From the NCBI GenBank assembly GCA_020746875.1, contig JAGTJL010000002.1:2232001-2296000 (forward strand): 64,000 nt of DNA, in the 5' to 3' direction. The stretch comes from Rhexocercosporidium sp. MPI-PUGE-AT-0058. Its lineage: Eukaryota; Ascomycota; Leotiomycetes; Helotiales. Below, one piece after another: positions 37,867 through 50,685 of the stretch. The notes under the pieces were generated by a model. It ran no database searches. It saw only the letters and a program-made list of their open reading frames with translations, and was not told the origin of the DNA. The translations under genes and the position numbers were made by a program. The first letter of the stretch is position 1. Each line of letters opens with the position of its first letter.

Positions 37867-40244
37867 TACGCATCTCATAATCTGCAGCATTTAAACGTCT
37901 GGGTGGAGATGAGTTGTCATTTTGGATCGCATCACGGAATTAAGAGGGGGAATTTGGACATTGGGTTGGTTGGAAATGGAGTTACCTTGAGCGATATCCC
38001 TTGTCTGCAATCAAGCTGAGATATACCAGCTATTTTTTTGGCTCCTGCGATTCCATATTTTTGTACCTCTACTGCCATCTAAACACATACTATCTACTTT
38101 AACTACCTATTTACATTCTTCGCATATCTACTGCTTGCTTCATGGCTTATTCATGTGCTGAACTGCTAATCCGTTAGCATTCCACCTTAATTCACACCCC
38201 ATCCATTCGATAAACCCCGAGATTTCGTCTGAAAGTAGTTCAATCAACCAAGTCTGTCACAGATTCCATAGGCACAGTAGTTTTAACTGAGTGGTCTCTG
38301 GCTTAAAAGTAAATCTTATCGTCCTCTTATCTGAAAGTCAGCAGGTCATGCAGCTGCAAAAAAACACACGACCACTAACCACCCCCCAGCAGATACAACA
38401 CACGCAGTATCCCCACCATTCATCTAACCAACGCAGGGTATGAGATCTTGGGTCATGTTCTAGACCATCTCTAATAGACACAGTCTATGCCAATTCCAGA
38501 TTTACTTTGCATCTTCTTTCAACTTAAAATTCAATCCGGGGAAATATGGCAGGGCAGCAAGCACACCACATGTCGTCAATTTACACCTTTGTACATCTAC
38601 ATGTGCGCGTACAGCGGACAGCGGATGGCAGACCGCCCGACGTTGAGATCGAGCGATGTGGTACTTCTGGGCCTATAAAGGTATGGTCTTCACAGACAGA
38701 TTCCTCTGCATGTCTCTCATCCTTGCTTCTCTTCCCGTACGGTGGATGGGCTGATGATTCGCTCGAATAGGTCGAGTACGAGGGGAGGTTTGCATGCGCG
38801 GTAGAGAAGCGAAGCTGTGGCTGGGCTGATTCTTATCAGTACCCCCGTCTGCTTGGCACTAGCTGATACTGGGCGAATAGGGCTTGGCGACTGGATGTGG
38901 AGATAAGGGAAGGGGAAGCAGAGGATAACAGTGAAGTTGTTACGGAAGGCTATTGCTATTTGAGGGGGACTGGGTATGTGTGGTTTGGAGGTGGGGTTGG
39001 TGAGATCATGACAATATAGTAAGTATGTTTTACGCTGCGAATGGGGATGCGAGCTAGGTTAGAGATCAGTGTCTTTGTAATGGATTAGCTTTGATAGAGG
39101 AGGTCAGCTCCGCTTGTCGATATTGAGGTCGTCAATCGATGGATACAAAAGTAAGCTCAACCTTAGAGCTTGGGTCTCATCTGGGGTATGTTACCGACGC
39201 AGGAAATATGTGAGATGACATGCAAGAGACAGGGAAGAGCTCGGGGGTATGGGACAAGGCGAGGGTATCTGAGATGGAGACATTCGAACGAGGGCGTTGA
39301 AGATAAGACAAACTGGGCGTGGGAGAGGTGGCTTGAAAGAGATTTCTGACCGCGAGGTTCCAGGGGTCTGATTGGGAAGTGTCATCCTGCATATGGCTGA
39401 GTGTAAATTATCATGAGCTTGGAAAATGCACCCTGAGTTTGCCCTTTGGAATGCAGTTGATGGGAAGATTTTTCATCCAGAGTCTCCTCTCAGCTCGGCT
39501 CAGACTAGCGAACTGGTAGTTGCTCCAGGGATCTAGGAAGTAGAGAGGAAAGCTTGTAGGAGATGCTGCATAGAAAGCAAAGTACGGTTGTCACAGGCAT
39601 TTCACAAGGCTGAATGTTTCTCCAGCCCAGATTCGGTGGAAGGGAAACTTTGCGCAAGTGTCCTTGCCTTATCAGAATAAACAATTGTACACCATAAAGA
39701 GTATGTCCATCACTTTGGTCTTGCAGACCGGCTGGAAATATCATTCCATTTCGAGCTCTAAATGGAGAGCTCAATAAAATGTCACAAGGCTGAGAGCATG
39801 AAGCAAGCCTTACGAACGAGAAGGCCGATAAGGATACCAATAGGCTTTGTACCGTGCGGCGTCAGCCTAGTAGCTCATAAATTCTCACATCTTTGAGCCA
39901 TATAATACTTTCAATACTTAGCTATATCTTACCACAATCACGAGATAACATTCAAGATGCGAGGCTGAGAGACAACAGTTGAAGCGAGCGAGCGCCAAGC
40001 TTTATCGATAAGCCATGCTGCACGCTGTACGTAGCCTTGCATTGGGCTCGCAACCTCACGACTCCACCTTATAGCTTGACCGTCAATATCGACAGCATAG
40101 CATCTCTAGATGCGCCATGAGATTCTTCTAATGATATTACTGTATTATGCCGCAACTATATCGGGAGGATACAGCATTAGCCAAGCGTTACCCTGCGCCC
40201 CTCTCGTCCATGTCTAGAACGACTTCCATCAGTTCATCTACAAG
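37867..40244. other. Intergenic: permease 3' side and promoter of CRT10-like gene
   Basis: Nothing coding is recognised in 2.4 kb. It begins with a plausible 3' UTR and has AT-rich patches near 38040-38180 and 39880-39960. Short frames here lack codon bias and domains. Confidence 0.5.
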
Positions 40245-43003
40245 ATGTCAAACAGGTTCTTCGAGGCGGTCAATGTAGGGAATTTCCATGCGCAGAAAGG
40301 AAGTCAGAGAGTATGTTCAAAGCTTGCATGTTCAGGTAGCATGCTGATTTGTACATCCACAGGTTCTCGGGAACGCCGATCATGACGGTCCTCGAATAGC
40401 ATATTGGCGAAACAACCTCACTGCCCTCTCCCACGATTTCGACCTATACTTCGCAGCTCATGGAGACCAGATCCATGTCACGAAGCCTCGGGATCTCCAC
40501 CAAACCCTTCCTATTGCACCAGACCTAGTACTTGGCCTTCCGAGAGGTCCCCTTGGCAGCAGTGTTTCCGGCTACATCGACCCATATCACCCACACGATG
40601 TCAATAGTATAAAGGTGGGAAAGCTTGGGGACTTTGAGATATTGTTGATAGCGTGCGATGATGGGGATCTGCTTGCTTATTACACTCGGCTCTTGGAGAG
40701 AGAAGTTAAGGATGCTGGCTCAAGTTGCAGTGATGCTTCAACAAGCCACACTCAGCCGTAGGATTCCGTACTCAAACACTTGGAAGATTTCTCTGACAAG
40801 GGCAGATTTTTCCATGAGAATGTCGGTATTAGTGCTTGGGGACTAGCCATACACCAAGTTTCGAGGTTGGTTGCAGTCGGGACGAATAACAGTGATGTCC
40901 ATGTCTTCCAGCCGGCTTTAGCCGTTGACTACGACGCAGAGACTGGCGATCGGTATTATCAAGAAGAGAGGTTTAGTAATTGGCGGGAGCGATACTCTGT
41001 TGCTGCTACTAGCCCTTACACGCCTGTTCCGAAGATGGACTTTGGGTCAGATGCTCTGGGAGAATTTGGTGGGTTCTCTACTTTTAAACACAATCAATCT
41101 GATTTCTTGTGGGGAGAATTCATATTTATATATGCTGACTGTCATTGTAGAGCGTAAAGATTGTCGATTAAGATTGGAACTAGGTCCGTCGGGCAGTAAC
41201 ATTCCATCGATCGATTTTGTCAGCGACGAAAATGGTGAAGCCAGCGTCGTTCTGGCAGCAGATATTAATGGTAAACTAGTAAGTTGAGCCTCTACGCACT
41301 TTCATTGCTTGATTCCTGTCCCAGATATAATTAGAGTATCTTTTCCAACGGCCTTTTACTTCCTCGCATACTTCATAGAATCGGATATATTCTACTGTTC
41401 TTGGTGGAGCGACTCAAAATTCCTGTCAGAATGGGAAAATCAAGCGGATTTCTTTCATGGTGAAGGAATCAGAACAAATTTACCATTTTTGTTCTTGAGG
41501 AGGTCGTCTTACAACATCTCCTGTCAACCCTTACTTCAATACCTCTTGACAACAATACTTATTGTAGCGAGTAGTGGTCCTTGGACCTGTCTCGGTGCGG
41601 AACTCTTGAGTGGCCAGAGATCCATCGCGACCCAAACTCTGATGATGATGAGGAGGAAGGTTTTGAGCCACGGTAAGCTCCAACCTCTACCCAGCACTTA
41701 ATGGCACGTTCCATCATGAAAACGACCACTGATTTGTGCCAGGGGCTGGGGCGTACTGTGCATTCCAATTAGCTGTTTCATGCTTGTGCAATCGTAAGTC
41801 TGTTTTTGTGCTAGCTCCTGTTGTCACTATGTGCAGACGCCCAGTAACACTGTGTAGACCTCAGGAAGCTCTCGGCATCAAGAGGTTACGATACGCATTG
41901 CAATTACTAACGGAATCATCCACGCACTGCTTGCAATCACTAGATATCACTTCTGAAATGGAGACTTTCGAAGATAGTTCTGTGCATCCCTCTTGCTCAC
42001 ACTTTCTCGGGTTCTTCAGAGGTCCGCTCAACGAACTCACACTCGAAAGTGTTCCAACGCTACCTCCATTCAGATCGGGATTATCATGGAATGAAGTCAG
42101 ATCCTATGTCCTGCATTTGTTAGAAGATCCCGAGAAGACGAAAGACTTAGTGCAGCAACCGACTCACATACCTGAATTTCAATCAGAAGACTGGGTGGAA
42201 AGGATGACTGCCCTTTTGCAGTCCGAAAATTGGTATTCTGTTGCGGTCGGGACATGGGTGGAAGAGATCTATACCAACGTCAGGATTCACTGGGCGGGGG
42301 GACGTCTTTCTACGATGCTATAGATGCCTTGAAATATCTGCTTCAACTACCAATAACAGCTCGTTATCGGATCAATACCTGGAATGGACTACAGCGGGCG
42401 ATGGCGGGAATCGAAGACTCGGAGAAGGCAAACACGGAAGATCCAGAATTGATACCCACTCAATGGGCTTCTATGGCCAAAAAGATGCAAGCGATACCTC
42501 GATTACAAGAAGGGCAGACGGCCGTCATTCGAACCAGCGCCCACGATATTGAACTGATACCGCCGGACACGAATATGCTTAGCACAATCTGCAGAAACTT
42601 TCTGCGGCAGGATCTACCACGGCAAAACACACAAGAGTTTCTTGACAGATTCGACCGTCTCAACATGTTTGCCGTGATCCCTGAACTATCTCTGCTAGTC
42701 GTCGCCTCGCAGAAAGGTCGAGTGAGTCTCTTTACACTAACGAGGCTCGAGGATGATTTCTGTAAGGTTGGGCCGGTTGTGATGTTTCGTCATGACCACA
42801 TTCTACCGCTTACTGGGCATGAGAAGGAGTCCCGTCCTCTGGTACCGTTGCTGGGTATGGCTGTTGGGCCATTGCAAGGCAAGGGCAAAAATGGACGAGT
42901 GCAGAGGAAGATTTGGAGGCTGATATTGCATTATACGGATCATACGATCCTGAGCTATGAATTGAAGAGGAATGAGAAGCAGGGTGGGCTGGAGGTTCTT
43001 TGA
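40245..43003 (+). CDS. CRT10-domain protein with a frame break
   Basis: Exons 40245-40310, 40363-40757, 40806-41068, 41151-41278, 41575-41672, 41743-41793 and 41858 (or 41837)-43003. The last exon changes frame at six G (42296-42301); adding one base gives about 715 codons. Family-like segments are WRNNLTALSHDFDLYFAA, FEILLIACDDGDLLAYYT, PFFHENVGISAWGLAIH, SRLVAVGTNNSDVHVFQP, KLWSLDLSRCGTLEWPEI, RGWGVL and FDRLNMFAVIPELSLLVVAS. In yeast, Crt10 is a WD40-like protein that controls RNR2/RNR3 expression and acts with the Rtt101-Mms1 ubiquitin ligase; whether that holds here is inference. An apparent in-frame TAG at 40759-40761 lies inside a 48-nt intron. Intron 4 (296 nt) is far longer than the others. 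The acceptor of the last exon is ambiguous by 21 nt, in frame either way. Confidence 0.8.
42296..42301 (+). other. Frame break at a run of six G inside the CRT10-like gene
   Basis: Reading upstream gives IYTNVRIHWAGG and then a stop at 42321-42323. The next frame gives TSFYDAIDALKYLLQL and stays open to 43003. One added G joins them exactly. No donor of the phase needed for an intron is available nearby. Confidence 0.7.
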
Positions 43004-46000
43004 GCTTTCGAGACGGTCATAACATAACAGTCTGCATAGCATAACACTGGGCGTCGATATCTGGCGCTGTTGGAGTTATCCTCGTTACATTATTACGAGA
43101 GGGGATAACCATGGATTTGTTCGGTTTTCGTATCGCCTCCTCTCTCTCCGCGTAAGGTAGCAATGTATAAATACTCAGAACCAACATATATGTTCGATGT
43201 TGTATTCGCGTGACGGCGAAGAGTTGAACGAGGATTGAAGGGGAAAAGATCATGGGAAACCCAATCAGAGAGGGGGGACTTATACTCCATGCTAGTCCTC
43301 AATTAGACATCGAGTTCCCTTGTGGCTCTCCTGCTGGCTCCTTCCGTTCTGGTGTGGTAAGAGAAGAAATATTGGGTTTACATGGAGTGAGGTTGGTATT
43401 ACTTCAGGGCATTGACGTCTTCGCTCCTTCCTGCTAAGCGAGGCTGCGAGGGTGATAGAGCTTTGCACGTCGTGACACAATGGACGACCCTTCCTTTCTT
43501 TTCCTCTACGGGCTTCGAAGACCAAGATTTACCCGCTTAGAGGGCATCTGTCATCGGGCATACCCCCTTAATCAAAGTGCTATCCTCCTTCTCGCTACAC
43601 GTTTATCTCGCCGCCAAGTCATCTGTCATCATAACCCACACACACAACCATACTGCACCGAGCCACAATCCAGCTTGAACTACTGCATTGAAGAAGACTA
43701 GGGCTTACAGTCCTCAAACAGGCGGATACGAGCTCTCCTTAAGGTTAGCACTGTTAATATAGCCAGAGTTACTGTAAAGCGGACGTGAGAGATGGGTTCG
43801 GGTTGAAATGGAACTACCAAATCGAGACAAGAAAAGACGTAGACACTAAACGATACCGGGCTTTATTTTTGTAATATTAAATTGTTAAGTTGATCGATTA
43901 AATTTCATATTTTCTTTGGGACGGTTGTTGTGTTTCGGTTACCGACCCCCTTCTGGACATCATGGTGAAGTGGGATTGAGGGCTTGTAGGGAGGTGTACC
44001 GACATTTTGGCCATCCATTCTGGCTGCCCTGGTCGAAAGAAGCTATAGGCTCAACTGTGAGGAAGAACTAGAGAAATGCGGTCTCCGTACTCAGAGGCAT
44101 CATCAAGGGTCTGCTCAAGCATCAGCAGGGCAAACTTTACCAAAGTGAAGCTCGTTTTCGTCGTCTCTGGTGGCTCAGACAGCTGCCACCTAAGAACGTG
44201 TCCTCCAGAGATGAATGCTAGAGGTTCCAGATTTAGAATGCAGTAGTTCAAAACAGATCACGAACCTACAGGTGATTGAGTTGACGAGGTAAACAAGATC
44301 AAGAAAAAGCAGCCCTCGACCAAAGTCAACAAACAAAGAAGCCCGACCTTGCCATACAGTCCCTTCGTGCCGAAACCGCAGTTTCTGCGCTGGATGACGA
44401 AAATACAAAGACTTTTGCAAGGACGCTCCTCAAGGCTGTTCGGTGTTAGGATTTATAATCTGTATGTTGACATGAACGCTTACAAGGGTATCTCAAGGGA
44501 GCTCCTTGCTCAGACTTAACTCCAAAGCTTAAGCTTAAAGCTCCCGCCAAACAAATCCTATACGTGGCAATATATACTGTGAGGGACTGTATAAATTCGT
44601 AAGCGTTGCAGTGGAGGCTATAGGGGTCCTCGCTCCCAAACTGTTCATCTTCTCCATATGTGTGAGCTATTTTTATTATTGAGCCGCCTTGATTTCGAAG
44701 TTAACAAGCACGCACCTCGCTTGATTCGTTGAGCGAGCCCTTTTTCCCAGGCGAAGCGAATTCCAATCTTAGCTAAGAGGTACTGCTTTCAGAGTTTGCA
44801 AGGACATAGACCAGTATGCTGTATCCTGTTTGTAAGTACACTCTACATCGCAGCAACTAACTCTAATACTACAAGGACTTCAATAAACGGCACCAACAAA
44901 CCATACATCTTCCGATCGGAACATACGCGTCACGAACCCTCAACCTCATCTCTCCAGCTACCAAGAACCTCATCCGCCCCCACCAAACCATCACGTACAG
45001 TAATGAAACGAACTCTAATCCCCGGCTCGCCTTGAGATGTCCAATGGAACAGACCATACAAGATCAAGAAAGGAAATCATCTGACTATCCGTAACCTGCC
45101 AATACTTCGCCTCAAACACAGAGAGATCTCGGCATGCTCGCGTCCCACCCCCCAATAGACTCACCATCAGACTCATTGCACGCCTTCGCTCCCCATCTAC
45201 CGGTACCCGGTACGAAAACCAGTTACAAACAGTGTGTATCCCAGAAATAGGCATCGCCTTCGTCTTCTGCTTCCTAGAGCTCTCTCGAGACTCCAATCAA
45301 GGTCGCGGTAGCCAGGGTTTCGGGTTGGTGGATCCCGCTGTTTGGCGGGAAGTAAGTTTATTGAGGGGTTACCTTCGAGAATTCTGGAATCCTTCTTCTT
45401 GTTCTTCTTGGGGCCAAGATGGGATGGATGCAGAGCTGCTCTAAGAGGGGAGGGGCCGGCGGGAGGTAAGTGGGCTCGAGTGTTCGTGCTTTGGTAGATA
45501 TGAGGTTATGCAGATCACGAGACGTAGGACATGTTAGCGATGAAGGGAAGGAGGCAAGCAGGTAGGTAGATAGGTTTTGAAGTTTTTCTTGAATTTTTGT
45601 GTTAATGTACCCCTCCATCTCGTTCTTCTTACATGCATCCGCTGGCTCTCTCTCCACCCCTCTCCTCTTGACTTGACGTCCTCAGTTCAACTTCCACCGT
45701 TTTAAGCATTAAATAACCAGCATTCTGCTCGTCCGCTCTTCTCTTCCTGCACCTGTAGCCCATCTTGTGATGAAAGCTCACGGTATCACACATACGTACA
45801 GTACATACATACATCAAAGCTAGGGACATCCGAACCAAAGGAAAAAGTTCAATCCGAGCAATCGCCCGCCTCTTCTCGCTGGCAACAATATACACAAAGA
45901 GGCCGTATAGTCTAGTTCCCATACAATGCAAAGCGTTCCGCCATCCCCCATTTGATTTGAAGGAAAATTGAGAAAAACATGAAAAGGATCTGACAAGTAG

Positions 46001-46269
46001 GTAGAAAAGTAAACGAAGGTAGGTATCTTAACGCCCGAGCCCAACAACACCTGGCTCAATTTTGGAACGACAACCAGCTCCGCTGATAGCTTGATTGAAG
46101 CATGTGAAAAGGAAAGAAGCAAGACAATATGCCTGAACCCCAAGATATGCAGCAGGATGACTCAAACACCTAAATGCAGAACACGCTAATAGACAAGAAA
46201 CACACAATATGCGTATGTGAGTGAGGTGGTATCTGGGCTCAAATCCAGATAATCTTCGTGAAGCAAGCT
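43004..46269. other. Intergenic between two convergent genes
   Basis: The CRT10-like gene (plus) and the kelch gene (minus) converge here, so it should hold two 3' UTRs, yet it is 3.3 kb long. Frames of 60-100 codons occur near 44796-45057, 45015-45296 and 45358-45657, but none shows a domain or a plausible exon chain. AT-rich patches lie near 43860-43920. Confidence 0.45.
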
Positions 46270-48486
46270 TCATATCCTTGAATTGCCACCAAGATTCAGC
46301 CAGGACATGTCCGCGGTTGTCGTCGGTACTTGCGGAATGGCAGGTTTTGCACCGGGGAAGCGAGTGTCTCTATTGTCAAACGTGCCAGTATCCCGGCCTA
46401 GTGTTGTGGCGTAAACACTTTCCGAATAATTACTTGCACGGGTGTTCCAACCAGCGCCAGCCCCAACAGGTGTCCAGCCGTTTTGTTGCTCGTGTACACT
46501 TGCTGGAACACCACTCGAGAAGGCATCGTGTCGATCATCATTAAATGAGGACATGGAACTGACTGAACCCGATCTTTCGATCTTGCCCGACATCTCCCCA
46601 GAAAGAGGGAACTTGCTTGAGGGATGAGCAACAGTCGGGCTACCAGACATCACTCGGTTCAGCTCCGGCCTATCTCCGATCTTCAAAGGGGGTACGATAG
46701 CCGAATTGCGAGTTGGCATTTGGTGTATCGAGTATTCCGAACTTCGGTCTGATCCCTCATACGTTGTCCGTTTTGAGCCGAACCCGAGGATATTCAGCGA
46801 ACTTCCTCCAGACCAGTATCGATTCCATCCCGAACTCCTCCTCGTACTTCCACGTCGCCCACCTTTAGTACTCCCACGAGGCCTTGGTCCCGCTGGTAGT
46901 CCGGAGGATGGTCCAGGCCCTCTGTCCTCCGCAAAAGAAACGGTCTTTTCATCTCTAGTGGCGTTCAAGTATGGTTCCTCTTGTGGCATAGGCTTGCTGA
47001 TGTTACCCTTGTAGTTTTTGTTAAGATGACTGCTAGCTTCACTCCCATTTCCCTTCTCGTCTCCTCGGTTGTGGCCCACACGGCCCATTAATATCGCCAC
47101 AGAAGAGAAGGAGCCTTGCGATGCCGATGCCTCGTGGCCCTGGAACTGTCTCGTCGTAGTCATCTGGGGCAGTCCCCTGTCCGCAAAATCCATCGTATCC
47201 TTCTCATCTGGAAGTCCGCTTGCACGTCTTTGATGGCCAGCCTCGGAATGCTGCTTCTTCTTCCTCCTATAGCGCAAACACAACAACAAAGATATCAATA
47301 TAAAAGCTACACCGGCAATTGCCCCCAACACGGCAGCAAGAATCTTCGTTGGAACGGGAGTATCACTGCCCGGTCCGCTTGCTGCTGCCTCTGACGTTTG
47401 TGCTGAACTTGATGCAGTCGCCGATACTGATGCCGAGGCGGACAATGTAACTGATGGAGACGTTCCTAGACCTTGCTGCGAGACTGCCTTTGATCCAAGT
47501 TTGTCTGTTGCATTTGCCCATGCGTTGGACCTTGCCTTGAAAATGCACAGCACATCCTCATCATTTCCTCCGCTAACCACGACCATTCCGCTCTGATCCT
47601 TGGCCACTGAAAATGAAGTCCTGGTACTCTTGGGCGCAAGTGTTCCGTTGTAAGCTGGCCAGTCTGCCACCGTGAGCTCTGCTCTTCTCTCCACACCGAA
47701 TTCCGTCGCTCGCTTCCCCTTGACGGGTGCGGAGTTCTGAACTGGGTTGCCATCAGCATCGATCAATATCGTGCGATTGACTTGGTTGGGGGACACAGTC
47801 ATGTCGAAAGTATAGATGGTCTTGCTTCCATCATTTCCATTGAGTGCAATAGCTCTGACGTGGGTAGTGTTGTAAATAGGGTTGGCAAATGAAGCATTCG
47901 AGTCAACCCATGATGTTGAAGGGCTGAAAATCATGGCTTTGGTGTTAGTTTCACTGCCACCAATGTAAATCGCCTTGCTCTGGGTCCATGGAATTAGTAT
48001 AGGAGAGATTGCGGGCGGTGCGTCTGCCTCGTAGGCGAGTACTGTATAAGGCGGCGAAGCCTGAATCGTGAAAGTCTGTGATGAAAGCTGCTTGCTACCA
48101 TCTTGCGTTCCAGCGTAGACTAGAATTGAATCGGAAGTGTTCAAGTAGACAGAGTCATGGTAGAGGCGGTTTTCTGTGACAGCAACGGTGGGGTATATCG
48201 TCTCCCAACTTTGATTGGAAAAGGTGTACCGCTGCAGTCCCTGGTAGCTGGTGTCGTTGGCATTTCCTCCTACGATGTACAAAGCCGCGGCACTGGTATC
48301 GTTGACGGGCGTCGACTTGACACAGACTCCGCCAGTCACCGGGACGCCCATGGCTAACTCTGACCATTCTGCACCACGCTCCATCTTCAAAGACTGGAAT
48401 GCTGTCGCCGAGTATGTGAACAGAGTGTTGTTGAATAGCGTCGAACACGAATGGTCCAACGAGTATTGGGGCGCGGGAAGCACCAT
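46270..48486 (-). CDS. Kelch/galactose-oxidase-like ectodomain protein with single membrane span (often misnamed 'CLF1')
   Basis: One uninterrupted frame of 738 aa from ATG 48486. Residues 1-330 form the propeller-like ectodomain seen in fungal relatives: LPAPQYSLDHSCSTLFNN, GGVCVKSTP, LYIVGGNANDTSYQGLQRY, SILVYAGTQDGS and VVVSGGNDEDVLC, with many N-x-S/T sites. A Ser/Thr/Ala-rich stalk leads to one membrane segment (LAAVLGAIAGVAFILISLLL). A basic stop-transfer (RYRRKKK) and a 290-aa Ser/Gly-rich cytoplasmic tail follow, with SSGWNRYWSGGSSLNILGFG and a DMSWLNLGG end. Relatives carry the database name 'pre-mRNA splicing factor CLF1', which this topology contradicts. The function is unknown; a cell-surface or wall-sensing role is inference. 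No signal peptide precedes LPAPQYSL at this start, so a 5' exon may be missing. Confidence 0.85.
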   Translation of the reverse strand: MVLPAPQYSLDHSCSTLFNNTLFTYSATAFQSLKMERGAEWSELAMGVPVTGGVCVKSTPVNDTSAAALYIVGGNANDTSYQGLQRYTFSNQSWETIYPTVAVTENRLYHDSVYLNTSDSILVYAGTQDGSKQLSSQTFTIQASPPYTVLAYEADAPPAISPILIPWTQSKAIYIGGSETNTKAMIFSPSTSWVDSNASFANPIYNTTHVRAIALNGNDGSKTIYTFDMTVSPNQVNRTILIDADGNPVQNSAPVKGKRATEFGVERRAELTVADWPAYNGTLAPKSTRTSFSVAKDQSGMVVVSGGNDEDVLCIFKARSNAWANATDKLGSKAVSQQGLGTSPSVTLSASASVSATASSSAQTSEAAASGPGSDTPVPTKILAAVLGAIAGVAFILISLLLCLRYRRKKKQHSEAGHQRRASGLPDEKDTMDFADRGLPQMTTTRQFQGHEASASQGSFSSVAILMGRVGHNRGDEKGNGSEASSHLNKNYKGNISKPMPQEEPYLNATRDEKTVSFAEDRGPGPSSGLPAGPRPRGSTKGGRRGSTRRSSGWNRYWSGGSSLNILGFGSKRTTYEGSDRSSEYSIHQMPTRNSAIVPPLKIGDRPELNRVMSGSPTVAHPSSKFPLSGEMSGKIERSGSVSSMSSFNDDRHDAFSSGVPASVHEQQNGWTPVGAGAGWNTRASNYSESVYATTLGRDTGTFDNRDTRFPGAKPAIPQVPTTTADMSWLNLGGNSRI

Positions 48487-49875
48487 TTTGAAAGGAATAG
48501 GCCGCGATACTGTCGAAGACTTTGTTCAGTTCCAGCTCCGGCACGCAGCCGTGTATTGTCTCTTTCGCAGGCAGAGACTATCGTAACATATCTTCGAGTT
48601 CTGCGTGGTAAGGGGACGTGTATCGTGAAGGGCAGAAAGTATGCTTTCAAAGCGATCGGTTCGGTTCTAAATGTGTGGAAGATCGTTCAACTCAAAAGGA
48701 TTCCTCAGATCCAAAACGAACGGTAGAAAGAGTTCAAGTGAAGGGTGACGGGCAGCGCAACCGAGTTCGCATCGAACACTTCGAACGTACAAGGCCAGTT
48801 GTTTCCCGAGGCGGAGGTGGTTTGGAATGTTTGGTGATGGCTCAAGGCACAAGGTCTGCCAGTGACTGAAACGAAGATGTCGAGAAGAAGGTGTTTGTCT
48901 CCGGAGTGGTTGAAACTGTGCAGCACTCAGCGATTCGACGACTCGACTGGCGAATGCTTGTGAGTCTGGCACGCGTGGGACGAAGGAATGAGGAAGGTCG
49001 GAGTCGTCGAAACACGAGATGGACGAGCACGGAGAAAGGAGTCGAAGCGAAGATGATTCGATTCGACCCAGAGCAGCAAAAGCTCCACTCGAGCCAGTCA
49101 GTGCGAGTGCCACGAATGGACGAGCGACGAGGGCCTGCCCTGTACGATGGATCTACAAAACAGAGTCGGTAAATCCGTTTCCACTTTTTCTTATGCAAAG
49201 ATGGCTGGCGCGGCTGGATTTGGGGGAGAAGTGGTCGCAGGTAGAGAAATAGGTATGGACAGGTAGTAAGTAAGTGAGTGACGGTTGGAAATGGCCGAAA
49301 GAAGGAGTTCTTTTGATTAACGGTTGGTGGAAGGGGAAGAGACTGGAGAGGAGGACACAAGACGGAAGAAAGGGTTGCTGCAGAATAGATTGAGTGCAGA
49401 AAAGGTGCAGAGGTCGGGTCTAAGTTTGGGAATGGGGTCCAGGCAAAAGAGAGAGAGTGAGCGATACTGTAGAGACAGAGAGGCAGAGAGCAAGCAATCT
49501 CCCTCGAGGGAGGATTGTCAGTGGTTGCCGCTTCGGGTTTAGCGTGACCGGGGTGGGGAGGAGCAAGACGAGGGCTGAAGAAGTTAGGGAGGCTCGGTTG
49601 GGCCGGTTGGACTCCTGGACTGGCGGTGGCGGCGGATGGCCTGTCGACGAACTGCTTGGCGGGCAGGGCTTCCTTCGATGAGACGGACTTCGAATCTCAA
49701 CAATCACGGCAGTCCGAGAGATCGGTCGATGGATGGATTGATGAGTTGGAGGATGATGGTGGTGTTGGCTTTGGGGATGTTGTGTCGTATTGTGTTGGTT
49801 GGTCCACGGCAAGAGGGAGGAGGATCCGTGGTGGCTATTACGGATTTGAACATGAAAAAGAGAAGAGAACAGGAT

Positions 49876-49900
49876 AGAACAGAACAGAACAGAACAGAAC
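49876..49900. repeat. AGAAC pentanucleotide microsatellite
   Basis: Five exact tandem copies of AGAAC. Confidence 0.9.
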
Positions 49901-50650
49901 AGGCTATGTATGCATGCATGTTCCGAATGGCTATATAATTGACAAACAGGGCAAGTAACAGAACCAACAGCCAGAGAAGAGGAAGGACCTCCCTCCCTCC
50001 AGTAGTAGCTGATGAGTGAGACCCGACCTTCCTTCTTCCCAGCTTTCAGCAAGTCCAAGGAGAGGGGGAGAGAGGGGGGAGAGAGAGAGACAGAGAAGCG
50101 TATTCTGGGGACTCATTGCTTCTTTTCACTTCTCTGATTGGGTTTGGAAAGGAAGCCTGAATCTCCAACATCTCAGCTTGTTCTGTCCTGTCCGGTGCAG
50201 TAGTAAGTAAGTTAGTACTAAAACCCATAATTATGTTCAGGCCTGCAGCAGTCAGTGTTCAGGTTTCTAGGTGGAGTGGAGAGTGAAGAAGCCTGTTTCC
50301 CCTTTCCCTGACTTGGCCCTGAGTGAGTGAGAGAGTGAGTGACTGACTGACTGACGACGGGGAGAGCCAAGAGCGCCAAGAGAGCCAAAATAGCCATAGC
50401 GCGGGATCCCTGCCCCGCCCCTGCTCCGCCCCTGCCCTTGCGGCGGCCAGCCCGGTCGGTCGACTGGGGGGGCTGTCTGTACCTGCATCGAAGCGTTGCC
50501 GGCCCATGATTGGCCAGAAGCAGGGGAGCATCTGCTTTCGGGCTTGGTGGGGAGATCTTGAAACAGCGACTAGCAGCTCCCTGGCAAAGCGGGCAGGCGG
50601 GCCATTGACCAATCCTTCCTTGTCTGGCTTGTCTGGCCCTGGGTGCAGTG

Positions 50651-50653
50651 GTG

Positions 50654-50685
<32 letters not shown>
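50651..50685. repeat. GT dinucleotide microsatellite
   Basis: About 17 GT units with one GC interruption, followed by GAGAGA. Confidence 0.95.

Noticed and set aside
40759..40761. In-frame TAG making the CRT10-like gene a pseudogene
   Set aside because: The codon lies inside a 48-nt GT-AG intron (40758-40805). Removing it restores PFFHENVG in frame.
45015..45444. Overlapping frames on both strands between the CRT10-like and kelch genes
   Set aside because: Neither strand gives a domain or a splice-consistent extension, and codon use looks random.
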